From Blastomyces gilchristii SLH14081 (taxonomy: Eukaryota; Ascomycota; Eurotiomycetes; Onygenales; Ajellomycetaceae): DNA of 64,000 nt. The notes under the pieces are model-generated. The model saw only the letters and a program-made list of their open reading frames with translations. It ran no database searches and was not told where the DNA came from. The stretch is taken from NCBI RefSeq assembly GCF_000003855.2, contig NW_003101678.1, positions 3,691,891-3,755,890 of the forward strand. Reading direction: 5' to 3'. A program made the position numbers and the translations under genes. Shown here piece by piece: positions 33,788-45,400 of this stretch (positions are counted from its first letter, which is position 1; every line of letters begins with the position of its first letter).

Positions 33788-33921
33788 TTCCCACTCATCA
33801 GAGTAACTATACACAATGCTATATATAAAATTCGCCTTCAAATCAAGTACAGGTACAAAAAATGACTGGAAAATGTGAAGTAATGAAAAACCAGTCATGA
33901 TATACATCATTTTTTATCTCC

Positions 33922-36900
33922 CTATTCCTTCATCTTCATAATCTCCTTTCAATGTGTATATTTCAACATTTCAAGTGGTTTAGTAAGCCCATCCGCTGCA
34001 TTCTCAGCAGATGAAACATATCAGATAGATATCTTATTCTTGCAGACAAGATTCTGAAGAATGTGGAAATGAACCTCTATATGCTTTGAGCAGCATAGAA
34101 TTGCTTCAGAAGAGAATAGCTCTATGGCGGACTTATTATTGGCATGAATTGTATAAGCCAGATCATTGACTGTGGTGAGAATGAGGTGATCATCAGCATT
34201 CAGATTGTTGAGGTGGGATGAGATGAATTCAGCATCTTCTAGAAGCTCTCAGAGACAGACAAGCTCATATGCGGCCTTGGAGAATGCAATGTATTCGGCC
34301 TCTGTTGATGACTTGGAGACCCCTGTTTGCCGGCAGCTCCGTCATGCAACGGGACCACCTGCCATGTAGATGATATAACCGGTGGTTGAACGGGATCCTG
34401 AATCCCTACCGGCCCAATCGGCATCTGCATATGCTACAGGTTCAATTTCGGCATCTCTGTGATAGGTTATACCCTCATTGATTGAACCCTGTAGATATCA
34501 GAGTGTATGCTTGTATACAGCCCAGTTCTTTGATGTAGGCCAGAAGCTGAATCATTCAAGGAATCCTGCAGCGAAGCTCATATCAGGATGTGTATTGAAT
34601 GCCAGATATTACAGAGATCTGATACTGGATTGATAGAACTGTAGGATAAATTCTGCTGTATATACAATTAATTCCTCATCATCATTCATGAAATCAACAT
34701 TCTCCTTCATAGAAGTGAATGTAGAATGACAGTCATTCATTGAGAACTTCTTCAGAAGATTTCTTATAAAGAGGAGTTGAAACAATGTCAATGAAGTTGA
34801 ATCTCTATCAATCTTCATTTCTAGATAGCAGTTGAAATTCCCTACATTCTTGATCTTGTAATTAGCAGTGATTTCAGCTTTGACCCAGTTCAGATCTTTG
34901 ATTTTCAGGTCATAGAGACAGACATCATTCACATAGATAATTATATAGACCTGTCTTTCATTGTGGATAAATAGTTCAGCATCATAGAAACTGATACAGA
35001 AGCCTGAGTGCAATAGCATCTTTCACAGCTTCTCATATCATAAGAGTGCTGCTTGCTTAAGACTGTAGAGTCTCTGCATCAACTCACACACAAGATCATC
35101 ACAGTCTTTGCAGAATCCTGTGAATTGATTCATATATATTCATTCATCAGCAGGCAGCTGAGCATTCAAAAAAGCAGTTATTATATCAATCTGCAGAACA
35201 TATCATCTCTGAGATGCTGAGATCATCATGAGAGCTCATGAGATGAATGCAGAGATGACAGGTGCAAAGATTCTTAAGTAATTGACTCTCTTCTGTTGAA
35301 GATTTTCACAGACAACTCAGCAGGCCTTATAGTGAATAACATCACTCATATTATTGAACTTTTTATCAAATACCCATTGACTGTGAAGGACACCCATTTG
35401 TGGTATTCTCTCAATCAGTCATCAGGCCTCTATCTGTTTCAAATAATTGATCTCTTTAACACAGGCCTTGTAATAATACTTCCATTCCATGAAAGCTTTG
35501 ATGTGTGTGAGGTTTTTCAGGATTAAAAGTGCAGCAATCTTGGGATCAGTGAGTAGATCTTCAAGACTGTTTCTCACTGAAGATTCTTTCACTGTTGATT
35601 CCCTCACTATAGTGATATTCCTTGTAGATGTCAGAGAGTCATCAGATTCAACTGTGAGTTCTGAGAAGTTCAGTGTATTCTGCACTAAAAAGATAGGTAT
35701 TCTCGCGGAGATTTCATAGTCAATCCATCAATTATTAGTGAGTATGAGAAATAATGAACACTCAGGTTGGATTTTCTCATCAATGTATAGATCAGAAATT
35801 ACTGCAGTCTCTTAACAGACTGCAGTGAGTAGACCTGATGTTACTGAAGAAATTGCTGCAGCTGCTTTACAGGCTGTGTTGAGTAGAATCTTCAGGTTGT
35901 GCATTATCAGTATCAATGAATCAGCAAGATGAAGATTCTTCTGAAAGATAACATCTTTTGAAATGTATAAACACTCATTGAAGAGGTTCATCAATCTATA
36001 ATTGATAAAACTATCATAACTCACAAAAATTAACTCTTTGAAATGAGAAGTCATCTTATTGATGAGCTTGAGAACTATCTTCAAGAATGCTTTGCAACCT
36101 CATCAGCAAATGCCGCATGCAGAAGATAGAGCTTTAAGCCAGGCCTTATACAGTGTAATCAGCTTTGTATTTTCAGGGCTCTCATACAATATTGTTGAGG
36201 TTGACATAAGGTTAAGCAGTTCTGTGGCTGCAATAACTGCCTCATCTCACATCTTTTCCAGAGCTGAAGAGTCTATTAATAGTGATTGAAACTTCTCAAT
36301 GATCAAACTGATTGATCATTCAGATACTTCATCTTGCTGTGAAGTATGAGAAAGAGTTGACTCTCATTTTATATCTTCACTGAGCATATATGTCATGGCT
36401 GCATTTGAATTCAATTCTCCACAATCTGAGTGAATGATTGCAATGCCACATCCCAGCAGATTCTTGATGAATTGATTGAAGATCTGTAGATATCTCAATG
36501 TCTCATGCTTGCATTTCAATAGGAATATCCACCTCATACAGATAGCATCATCTGTTATCACCATTGCAAGCTTCTTACCAGTGTGAGATGATATATTATT
36601 CTTGATTTCAAGAGTCTCATCATCACTGAATATATTCACTCAAATCTTCAAGGCCTTGTAGGTGGCATGATGTGGTGTGGAATTCTTGTAGAAAGTGTGT
36701 TTCTGTTTAGACTTAACACATGTGGCACAGAATGATAATTTCTTCAGACTGATAATAATAATATCAAATCACAGGTTTCTGATCATTTTTAATATACTAT
36801 TTTTGCTGATATGACCAAGTCAACAATGCCACTCATCTATCAGAAGCTGTTTCAGAAGGACTGCAGATAATTAAGATGAAGATGAGATAATAAAGAAATC

Positions 36901-39045
36901 AGTATCTGAATTCTTAGAATTGATTAACTGTTCAACCTTCTCACAGCTGAAAGGCCTCAAAGACCCAGCATTCAGATTGTAATCTGTTGAGATTGCCTTT
37001 GGTTTCAGAACAGCTACATATATCACTGCTTCATACATTGAGTCATTCATTACCTCATGAAATGTCGGTGAGCTGTCGGATAGGATGTAAATATTATTGT
37101 GGAACAGATTGGTGTAGAAGATATCACTGTTGATAGATGACAGAAACTCAAAGTAGTTCTCAGCATCAACTTGCATATCATGATGAATATAGCCCTGATG
37201 TTTCATAAGCTCAGTGAAGATCAGATTTGCAGATAGTTCTGACATGTAGTATATATGATTGAATTCTATCAATCTTTCACTCACTGAGATGAATATAGTG
37301 TCAACACTCTGAACCTTTATAATGACCTTGTTAGTCACTTAAACTGTTGAATCATTGATTGCTATAAGTTCTGAAAATTGTGATCTATCACTTGCTATGT
37401 GGCATCCGGCGCCACTATTTCATATAGTGAGGGGATTCTTGTGGGGTTTCATGAAACAGGCTGGCACATTGATAATCTCTGTGAGGTTTGTCATCTGATA
37501 GGTGTCTGATCCATCTGTAATAAATAGTTGAGTTCTACTCTTACTATTGTTCTTTTTCTTCTTTTCTTTGAATTTCTTTATTCTCACAGCATTGTTTATC
37601 CTTCAATTATTCAGAGTATTGTCTGAATTGATCAATCAACAGATGCCAAAGTGAGATCTCTCACATTCAGAACATGTAGATGGATTTCCTGATTCTCAAT
37701 GATTTCAGAAGCCCTCTTGTGTACTGTCATGACCATGTTCAGTACGGCCTCCACGGGCCGGATTTGATGTATTGTTGCTGGTAGTTGGTGTGGCTGTTAT
37801 AGCTGTTGTAGCTGTTGTAGCTGTTGTAGCTGAGTTGGCTGCAGAATCTATATTTGGCAGGTTCTTTTTATCTTTTGAAGAATCAAGCTGTGAACAGATT
37901 TTCTTCATGAGAAGATCAATATTCAATACCACAGCTGTGGATTTGAAATCCTGTATCTTCTCTATCTTCTTCTGAACATAATTTCTTCAATTGTTGAGTA
38001 GAACTGAGTAGAAGGTATCAAATATTCATGTATCTGAGGAGGAAGCATTCAACATCTTCAATTTTGTAATGATGGACCAGAACTTATCAAAGAATGTATG
38101 TAGATTGGTGACCTGTGTGCCATCAAGAGACATGAATTCCAGAACTGTCTCACAGTGTAACTGTGTTTTGAGGACAGAGTATTCCTGTTCAATCACATTT
38201 CATAGAGTATAAGCAATTTGATTTTCATCATGCTTGGAGAAATGTGATCTGACACCTGCACTCAAGAAGTTCAAGATGAATGTGTAGAGCCACCGGTTTC
38301 TGGTGTCTCAGAATGATGCTCATTTATCATCTTTTTGTAGAGAGTTCTGAGTCTGTTGTTTCTCTATCATATATTAACACTGTGTATCAACCAGTTTTGA
38401 TTTCATGAAGATGCTTCATGTGGTGTAATAAGATGTACCAGTTAGACTGTTTGATCTCACAGTATTCTTGACATCTTTCTTGAATTGGGAGATTGTCTTG
38501 CCAACACAGCTATTCAGTTCATAAAGATTGAATTCCAACCTTTCACTGAGATTAGAATTCCATGTGGCTGTACAGGCTGTTGATGTGGTGACAGAATGAT
38601 TGTTGACATCTTGTGATTGATCTGTAGAGGATGAGAATCTCTGTTGACAGAGTTTTTTCAGTTGTAGTTTGAGTTCTAGAACTCTTTGCTTCTCCTTGTC
38701 CATCTCAAGCATTATCTTGAGATGCTTCATCTGTTGGTCTGATATTGCCTCGCCTGAATGATAGATATCTGAGTGTTCATTATTCTCATCAAGAGAACCA
38801 GCATCAAGCTGTTGAGTAGATCAGGGGGCTGGCCTGACTGTGTCAGAAGCTGTATTCAAACCAGCTTCAAATCAAGAGAGTGTTTTGAGGTGTTCTTCAA
38901 TGAAGCTTTCAAAGGCTTCAGAAGGATGTTCACTGGCAGAGTGTAAGTGTGAAGAATTATCATCATCATCAACTGCAACTGATTCAGTGAAAAGGATGTG
39001 AGATTGTGAATATGTATGTGAGTGAGATCATATTGAATCCGCCAT
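33922..39045 (-). pseudogene. Copia-2 gag-pol polyprotein remnant
   Basis: Reading from the ATG at 39045 (M-A-D-S-I): a gag domain with a Gln/Lys-rich coil (about 38730-38630), a Thr/Ala repeat (about 37770-37840), and a Cys-knuckle-like segment (C-S-E-C-E-R). The protease follows with N-S-G-A-G-C-H-I-A-S (Asp now Asn, about 37400). The GAG-pre-integrase H-H-C-C motif (W-H-C-W-L-G-H...F-C-A-T-C) is at about 36720-36840 and the integrase (I-H-S-D-C-G-E) at about 36400. The RT has Y-V-N-D-V (Y-V-D-D decayed, about 34930), and RNase H has Y-A-D-A-D-W-A-G and S-S-T-E-A-E-Y. It ends at a stop at 33922. Complete in domain content but inactivated by a moderate number of stops. Confidence 0.93.
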
Positions 39046-39297
39046 CTTGATATTCATTTATTAAATCCTTGTCAATATCATTCTCTTTTCTTGCTTTTTT
39101 GCAAATGTGGTGTGTTTTCTGCAAGCCTCTTTTTTAAGTGAGCAGTAGTATTATTGATCATCAAGATCTCAAACACATTAATACTGATAGAATAAGACAA
39201 TTTTAACTCCTGATGAGTGTATCGAATGAAGCAGTAGTTCAAATAGATTATATTGACAAGAAATCCCGAATTGGCAGCGATTTTGTGCAAAATGAGT

Positions 39298-39306
39298 CTC
39301 ATAACC
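39298..39306 (-). other. Copia-2 primer-binding site (half-tRNA iMet type)
   Basis: Directly next to the 5' LTR the minus strand reads GGTTATGAG. This is complementary to the anticodon region CTCATAACC of initiator-Met tRNA. Priming from an internally cleaved initiator tRNA is known for Drosophila copia and some other copia elements; its use here is inferred from this 9-base match. Confidence 0.65.
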
Positions 39307-39402
39307 TGTGGAAGGTGTAAAGCTTGTGTGATTGAAAGGTTGCTAGCTTTGTGGGAAGTTATATGGTGGAAGGATTAGTAAGCCAGATCACGTGACCTGG
39401 CA
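39307..39402 (-). repeat. Copia-2 5' LTR (96 bp)
   Basis: Less decayed partner of the LTR at 33692, keeping the CpG in cacgtg. At under 100 bp it is very short for an LTR, leaving little room for U3 promoter elements. Confidence 0.93.
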
Positions 39403-40179
39403 GATAATGCATCAGAATGAATAATTCAGACTGTAAAGAATTATTTTTATAAGTTCTGTAATCACTTATAAGATAATTAGCATGATCTTCTTCTATATAC
39501 AGAGGTTACTATCAATGATCAAGATGCTATTTCAATAGATATAAGTCTGTTCTTTCTTACATATAAATATCACATGAAAGTGTTGAATCTTCTAGAGATC
39601 ACACAGTTTATACTGAACTCTCACAGTCTGATTCAGATCACTGATAATATAGTAATGAAGCTCTGAGATGTCTGTAACTGAGCAGAGACCTTCATGATAA
39701 CTGTGAAATAAGATTAAGAAGATCAAATCAACATCTAATGAGATTTCACAGTGCAGTATAAGATAGAAGATCTTGTATAATTGAATCTCAAGAATATATG
39801 AATCACATATTCATCTCATACACTAGACTATCATCATATCAGATATAAAGTGATAGAAGTTCTAGATAGTCATAACTACTGTCTTAATACATTATCAGAG
39901 ATTTATAATGTATTTCATACAAACTTGCTCTGCTGCACTATCACTGATCTGTTCTCTTCTCAACTGACTTCTGACTGATAATCACCAGACATCATAGAAG
40001 AAGATAATGAGCTTGAGTGAGAGATTGAAGATATTCTTGATAAGAGATTCTACAGCTGTGGCTGATAATATCTTATAAAATGAATTAACTATGATCAACT
40101 GACCTGAACTCTGAGTTCTGTATTATCTGAAACAGTGACCCTTGATCAATGAGAACTGCTTCTGGAAAGAAGGGGCTAA
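39403..40179 (+). pseudogene. E5 integrase C-terminal region and chromodomain remnant
   Basis: Resumes after Copia-2 and continues the integrase, then the chromodomain at about 39990-40100 (E-E-D-N-E-L-E...I-L-D-K-R). A purine-rich tract (ggaaagaaggggc, 40164-40176) abuts the LTR. Confidence 0.85.
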
Positions 40180-40518
40180 TGTAGCAGGCTGCGCCTGATC
40201 AATCATATAGACTATTCCATTACACTTCATAGATTCTTCCATTCCCAATCGCTGATCCGCGGCCACTATGAACACGCGTAGTGTACACTCCGATTCTCAG
40301 CCATTTCTGATCACCAATCCTCGGCTGCTATGAACGCGTGCATATTCTTCCGCCCCGAAGCTCCACTGTGTACACCATCACATACATGTATAAATATCCA
40401 CCTCAATTGCTGATTCTCACACTTTCACTTTCTCTTTCTTTCCTTCTTTAACATTTTTATCTTTGTTATATAAGACCTATCAATATAATACTGATCTATT
40501 CGGCGTAGGCCTCTTACA
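40180..40518 (+). repeat. E5 3' LTR (339 bp)
   Basis: Same length as the 5' LTR but with more C-to-T and G-to-A changes (for example tgtagcagg for tgtggcggg). The TSD gttct follows. Confidence 0.93.
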
Positions 40519-43500
40519 GTTCTGACTGTCAGAACAGTAGTGTATTATAAAATAAAAGTGACTCAGAAACTCAGATTATTACATCTGTTATTCAGTAAGT
40601 TTATAAGTGATTATAAAGTACTTGAGGTTCTTATGCTCTGTGATTATCTCAAATTTGAAGATATTTTAAAGTTTGAAGTCTCATTCTTCTAAACAGTGTA
40701 TAATTGTGAGAAGATTCTTATCATAGATCTCATAATTGCATTTAGCAGGACTCAGTTTCTTAGATATGAAAATATATGATTATAAGATATCTTCATTATT
40801 ATATTATAATATAGCTTCTTCTGTGATATAGTCAGAGAAATCAGCTTTAATAACTGTCTTACAATCAGAATTAAATGTTATCAGCAGAGAGATATTAATG
40901 AATATCTTCTTTATCTGTATAAATACAGCTTCAGTGTTCACTGATCACTGAAATACTGAGTTCTTTTTAATGAGTTCTGTAAGTGATCTTACAATATCTG
41001 AGAAGTTTTGTATAAATCACTGATAAAAGTTAGTAAATCTGATAAAGCTTTATACATTCTTCACAGAATGTGACGCTTCTTATACAAGAATAATGAAGAT
41101 CTTTTCAGAATTCATTCAAATTCTCTTATCAGCTTCTATGATAAAACCTAGATACTTTGTACTCTTGACTTTGAAATCACATTTATCAATGTCTATTGAT
41201 AGTTCTGCTTCTTATAATCATTGTAATACTCTTTACATGTGTTGTTGATATTCTTTCCTGAACTTATCAGTGAAGATGAGAATATCATTGAGATAAGCAG
41301 ATATGAATTCATCAAGGAAATCTTAGAGTGCTCAGTTGATATACTTCTAAAATATGCTAAGAGTGTTAGTCAGTCTGAAGAGTGTGACTACTCATTCAAA
41401 GAGATCATATCATGTTTGAAATACTGTAAGTCACTCATCATCTTCAGTGATACAGATCTTATAAAACATAGTGATAATATCTAACTTTGTAAATCATTAT
41501 GCTTGTCTGATGTAAGCTAGAGTTTCATTAATAAGGAATAAAGAATAGTGATCTTTCTTTATTAATCTGTTCAATCCTTGAGAGTTCACACAGAATTAAA
41601 GTTCTTCACCTGATTTCTTTGCAAAGAGAATAGAAGCTGTGGCAGAAGAGTTGCTAATGTGTATGAATTCTTTATTCAACAGATCATTCAGTGTCTTTCA
41701 AAGAAAAAGAAGTTAATCTCAGAACATATTATAAAGAAGACCTCATGATAATTCAGAGTCTTTATCATTTTTCTTTTTTAACTGAATACTGTGATTCACT
41801 TCTGAACCTTATAAGAGAGCTAGATCTGTAGTATTATTATCTTGTTGAAAGACATCTAGATATTCATGATATTATTGAGAGAGATTTATATGAGAATCTG
41901 TTATTATAACATCAGATAACTTTTCTAGAGTCTTTTTAATATCAGTCAGACTGATGAAGTAGATTACTATATAATTCTGTTATTAGTAATCTTGTCAGTG
42001 ATTCTGTTAATAACTTCTTTTTCAGAGCATTTTATAAGTATTGACAGAGATCTGTGTTAGGTTAATAGTCTTGTGAATATTATTCTCATGAATTCTATCA
42101 TTGTTAGAAAATATTAAGCTTCTGTTTTGAGTATTTAATAAGATGCCTTGTTCCGATAATCAGACAAGTTCTAATATAAGATTATAAGCAAGATTATCAA
42201 CTTCATATACATAGGTATCTTCATGTTAATGTCTCTTAATATCTATGTTTAGCTTCATCATGTAATGAATGCAAATGTCTTTTGAGTCATCAAATTCTGT
42301 GAGAAGTCACAGTTTTGATAAGAAGATATACTAAAGGTTATAACATCTTACAACTGAAGCTTTAATCATTGTATAATAACATGAACTGCTGTCTATTATG
42401 GCTTTTATATTATACATGTTATTGATCAAAGTAGATATAAGAATTGCATTCATTGTCATTTTCTCTTCAAATTATTATTGTCTGATGTCTTCAAGCTTCT
42501 GTTTGTGAATTTGAACAGAAGCTAATCTTTTCCCTGTTTCATTAAGATATCTTTATAGTTGTCTTCTGAATCTTTCTTTAATGCAATGTGATTGCCATGT
42601 ACCATCAGTGTTAATCTTTCTTTGAAATGGGAAGACACATAGACTGATCAGCAGTTGAAAGTGATATGTTCTAGTTAATTACAGTTGATACACACTTCTT
42701 GTTGATATTAATCAGTGACTTCTTCAGAAGTGATTCTGAGAACTCAGAAGTCTGTTCAGACAGCAGAAACTCTTGTTTGTATATAGACATTTGAGTTCAC
42801 TCAATTCATGATATCTGCATTGTTATTCTTTGATGCAGATGTATAAGTAGCTGAGATGTAAGGTCTTCTGTCACTGTTCTATATACTCTTAAGCTTAGTG
42901 AGGTGATCATTTAATGTTCAAAGTTGTATGCAGAAACCTTCATAAGTGTGGTCTTCATCTACACTTATGAGAGTCTGTAGAAGTTTGAAAGTTAGTGTCT
43001 TCTTAAGCATGCTAATCTTCATTCTATTCTTTCAAGATTGATCACCTACTTCTAGAATCTTGGTCTCAAAATCAGGGATAAATGTTGTGAGAGAAGTATT
43101 TCTCTGTCAGACACTCTGTAATCAATCTAATATCTTCTGTTATATAGCACTGTCTTCGAACAGAACATTGAGCTGTTTGATAATATTATCAGGTGTATAT
43201 AACACTGGTTCACATGCTTTCATTCATGAATAAAACTTCTATTTCACACAATTCTTCAATTGTTCATTGATATATCAATCTTGATTGATTAGTGAATCAA
43301 TAGCATCTTCATCTACACTTAGTTTTGCAAGCATTTTCAATCTTTATGATGAGTAGAGAGTGAGATCATAAGCATTGAAATATGCAGAAGTATCTAAGTA
43401 TTTCTTTGATATTCATATTATGTTTATATTCAATTCTGTCAGTGTTGAAATTATCTGTGCAGAGATTTCTTATTGAGACAATTGTTGAATCTCTTCATAT

Positions 43501-43927
43501 TGATATTATTAAGTTGCATGCATATCAGCTATCTGTTGCTGTTGTAATTTTAATATTGCTTAGAGTCACTGTGAGACTGTATCTATGCTCGCATTTGAGA
43601 GTTCTCTTATATTATAAGTAGACATAGCTGTATCATTCATTAGATGTGTGATAACTGTGAAATCAGAAGAAGTGTAAGAATATAAATATCTCATATATCT
43701 GTGTCAGAACTCTCAGATCTGTTACTGACATTCTCTTTGTAAGATCTTGTTCTCTTTGTAAGATCTTGTTACAGAGTCAGAGTAACTGATGAGTAAGCTT
43801 CTATCTGAGAACTCAGTGTTCACTTAACTGTTTAATTATTTCTCTATTTCTTACACATTATTACATATTTGAATATCTTCTTGATGAATAATCATTTCTA
43901 ATAAGAAGATGATGAATGTTTTTCAAG
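40519..43927 (-). pseudogene. E4 gag, protease, RT and RNase H remnant
   Basis: On the minus strand, from high to low coordinate: gag (about 43690-42500), a zinc-knuckle region near 42660-42710, protease (about 42460-42170), RT (about 41690-41040) and RNase H (about 40920-40600). Plus-strand open frames such as 41239-41484 and 43382-43621 are antisense shadows. Confidence 0.85.
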
Positions 43928-44222
43928 TGTAAGAGACCTATGCTGAATAGATCAGTATAATATATAGGTCTTATATAACAAAGTGAAAAATGTGAGAGAA
44001 GGAAAGAAAGAGAAAGTGTGAAAATCAGTGATCAGAGTGAATATTTATATATGTACACAGTGAAGCTTCAGGGCAGAAGAATAGAAATTTCATGAGTTTT
44101 TCAGCTGAGGATCAGCGACTGAATATCGGAGCTTTTTAGCGGACTGAGGATCGGAGCTTTCGGCGGAATCTATGGAGTGTAATGAAATAGTCTATATGAT
44201 TGATCAGGCGCAGCCTGTCACA
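43928..44222 (-). repeat. E4 5' LTR (295 bp)
   Basis: Same length as its partner at 27052 and less decayed (keeps ggatcggagctttcggcgg near 44150). Followed by the TSD atctg. Confidence 0.9.
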
Positions 44223-45320
44223 ATCTGATAGAGTAATTTATCAGCTCAGTAGTAATTTTCTGATTATTTTTCTTTTATTGTCTGCATTCTGATGACTTCA
44301 GATGTCAGGAAATTTCTTCAGAGTTATAATCAGTTTAAGATGAATATTTCTGAATGAAGTTGCAGTGATTATAGCAGAGAGATGACTCTTTAGTAATCTA
44401 TAATACAATCTGTTGATAATTATTTCATAGTTCATCTCAGTGTTTGTGTTGAGTTTTTCATAAATTTCATAATCTGAAATCAGATATGAAGAATGAAGTA
44501 ATTATTCATTATAATTAAAAGAGAGCATTCTGTATTAAATTGTAAACAATATAGACTTTTGTGATTCATAGTGATTTCTTGAAGAGTTTGTGAATCTTCA
44601 ATAGAAGTAAAAGAAGTGAAAGAAGTGATTTCAGAAGACATAATAATAATTTAAGAAAGATAATAATTTATTTTCAATAACTGATCACTGATGTGTGTAA
44701 GAAGAATTATTATAAGAGAAAATAGTCTTCTTTCTTAGCTTAGTCATAATTTTAGTACTAACTCAGATTAAATATCATTAATATATAAAAGTAAATAAAT
44801 AATTTTGATTAGTCTCTATCATATTTCTTGAAATATATTAATATTGTGAAAGAGAGTATTACTAAATTATGTCATCAGATAATATTATTAAAAATATATT
44901 AATATTATAAGTATCAATGTTGAAACAATGTTCACACTTATATATTATAGTGATTTGTAAACTATAATAGTTAAATATATATTTATATATTATTTCTGAC
45001 ATTGATTACAACTTGTACAATAATTTTGAAAAACTGAAAATTAATTTCAATTATTATTTAACAGCTACTAAGTCTACAACTAATTAATATAGAAAAGAAA
45101 AAAACTTTTTCTACTTATTATCTTTGTTCTCTTTCTCATTCTTCTCATTATTCTTTATAATTCACTTCTCATTCTTATTCTTCTTCTTTTTCTTCTTATC
45201 TAAGATAATAATTATCTTAAAATCTCTCTCTGCTGTCTTCTCAGAGAAGAGTTCTTACTATTTCTCTTCAGTCAGATTAATCTGCATCTTAAAATTCTGC
45301 CTTTTCTGATCTTGTAAGAA
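44223..45320. other. AT-rich stretch: probable hAT N-terminal side plus unassigned sequence
   Basis: By TSD logic hAT sequence must resume at 44223. The minus strand from about 44640 has an ATG (M-S-S-E-I-T-S-F) leading toward 44223, but no recognised zinc finger or hAT N-terminal motif survives, and no terminus matching the MITE right end is found. 45115-45260 is a strong pyrimidine-rich tract, which may belong to the LTR of the following gypsy element. Confidence 0.35.
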
Positions 45321-45400
45321 ATCCCGCTTCTCATGAATGCTTTACCTCTATTTCTATCTCTCATGTAATTAATAGGGTTAGCGGCCCTTGGCTACATACA
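45300..45400 (+). repeat. Possible 3' end of a Gypsy-II 5' LTR
   Basis: A patch keeping GC-rich words (tagggttagcggcccttgg, 45374-45392) and ending ...CTACATACA at 45400 lies just upstream of gypsy gag sequence, the position expected of an LTR. No partner copy is in the window, so neither its start nor its identity can be verified. Confidence 0.3.

Larger units (their letters stand above)
33692..39402 (-). mobile_element. Complete Ty1/copia element Copia-2 with 96-bp LTRs
   Basis: 5711-bp element with unusually short LTRs (33692-33787 and 39307-39402, both 96 bp, TGTGGAAGG...TGRCA) and a perfect 5-bp TSD gataa (33687-33691 and 39403-39407). The primer-binding site, polypurine tract and polyprotein all read on the minus strand. 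Decay is milder than in its host E5, as expected for the innermost and youngest element of the nest. Confidence 0.96.
29050..40518 (+). mobile_element. Complete chromovirus E5, split by Copia-2
   Basis: Identical-length 339-bp LTRs (29050-29388 and 40180-40518) and a perfect TSD gttct (29045-29049 and 40519-40523). Without Copia-2 and its TSD the element is 5753 bp. It is inserted head-to-tail inverted relative to its host E4, a member of the same family. The LTRs keep rare CpG-rich words (cgatcgccgatcc, gcggccgc), while the coding region is stop-ridden. Confidence 0.95.
27052..44222 (-). mobile_element. Complete chromovirus E4 (minus strand), split by E5
   Basis: Two 295-bp LTRs (27052-27346 and 43928-44222) in reverse orientation, flanked by a perfect 5-bp TSD atctg (27047-27051 and 44223-44227). 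Removing E5 and its duplicated gttct leaves 5697 bp. Internal pieces are 27347-29049 (chromodomain and integrase end) and 40519-43927 (from the protease/RT/RNase H side back to gag). It sits in the hAT element. Confidence 0.94.

Noticed and set aside
41239..41484. 81-codon plus-strand frame, also similar to a minus-strand frame at 1280-1525
   Set aside because: The similarity arises because both are antisense to the same chromovirus RT segment.
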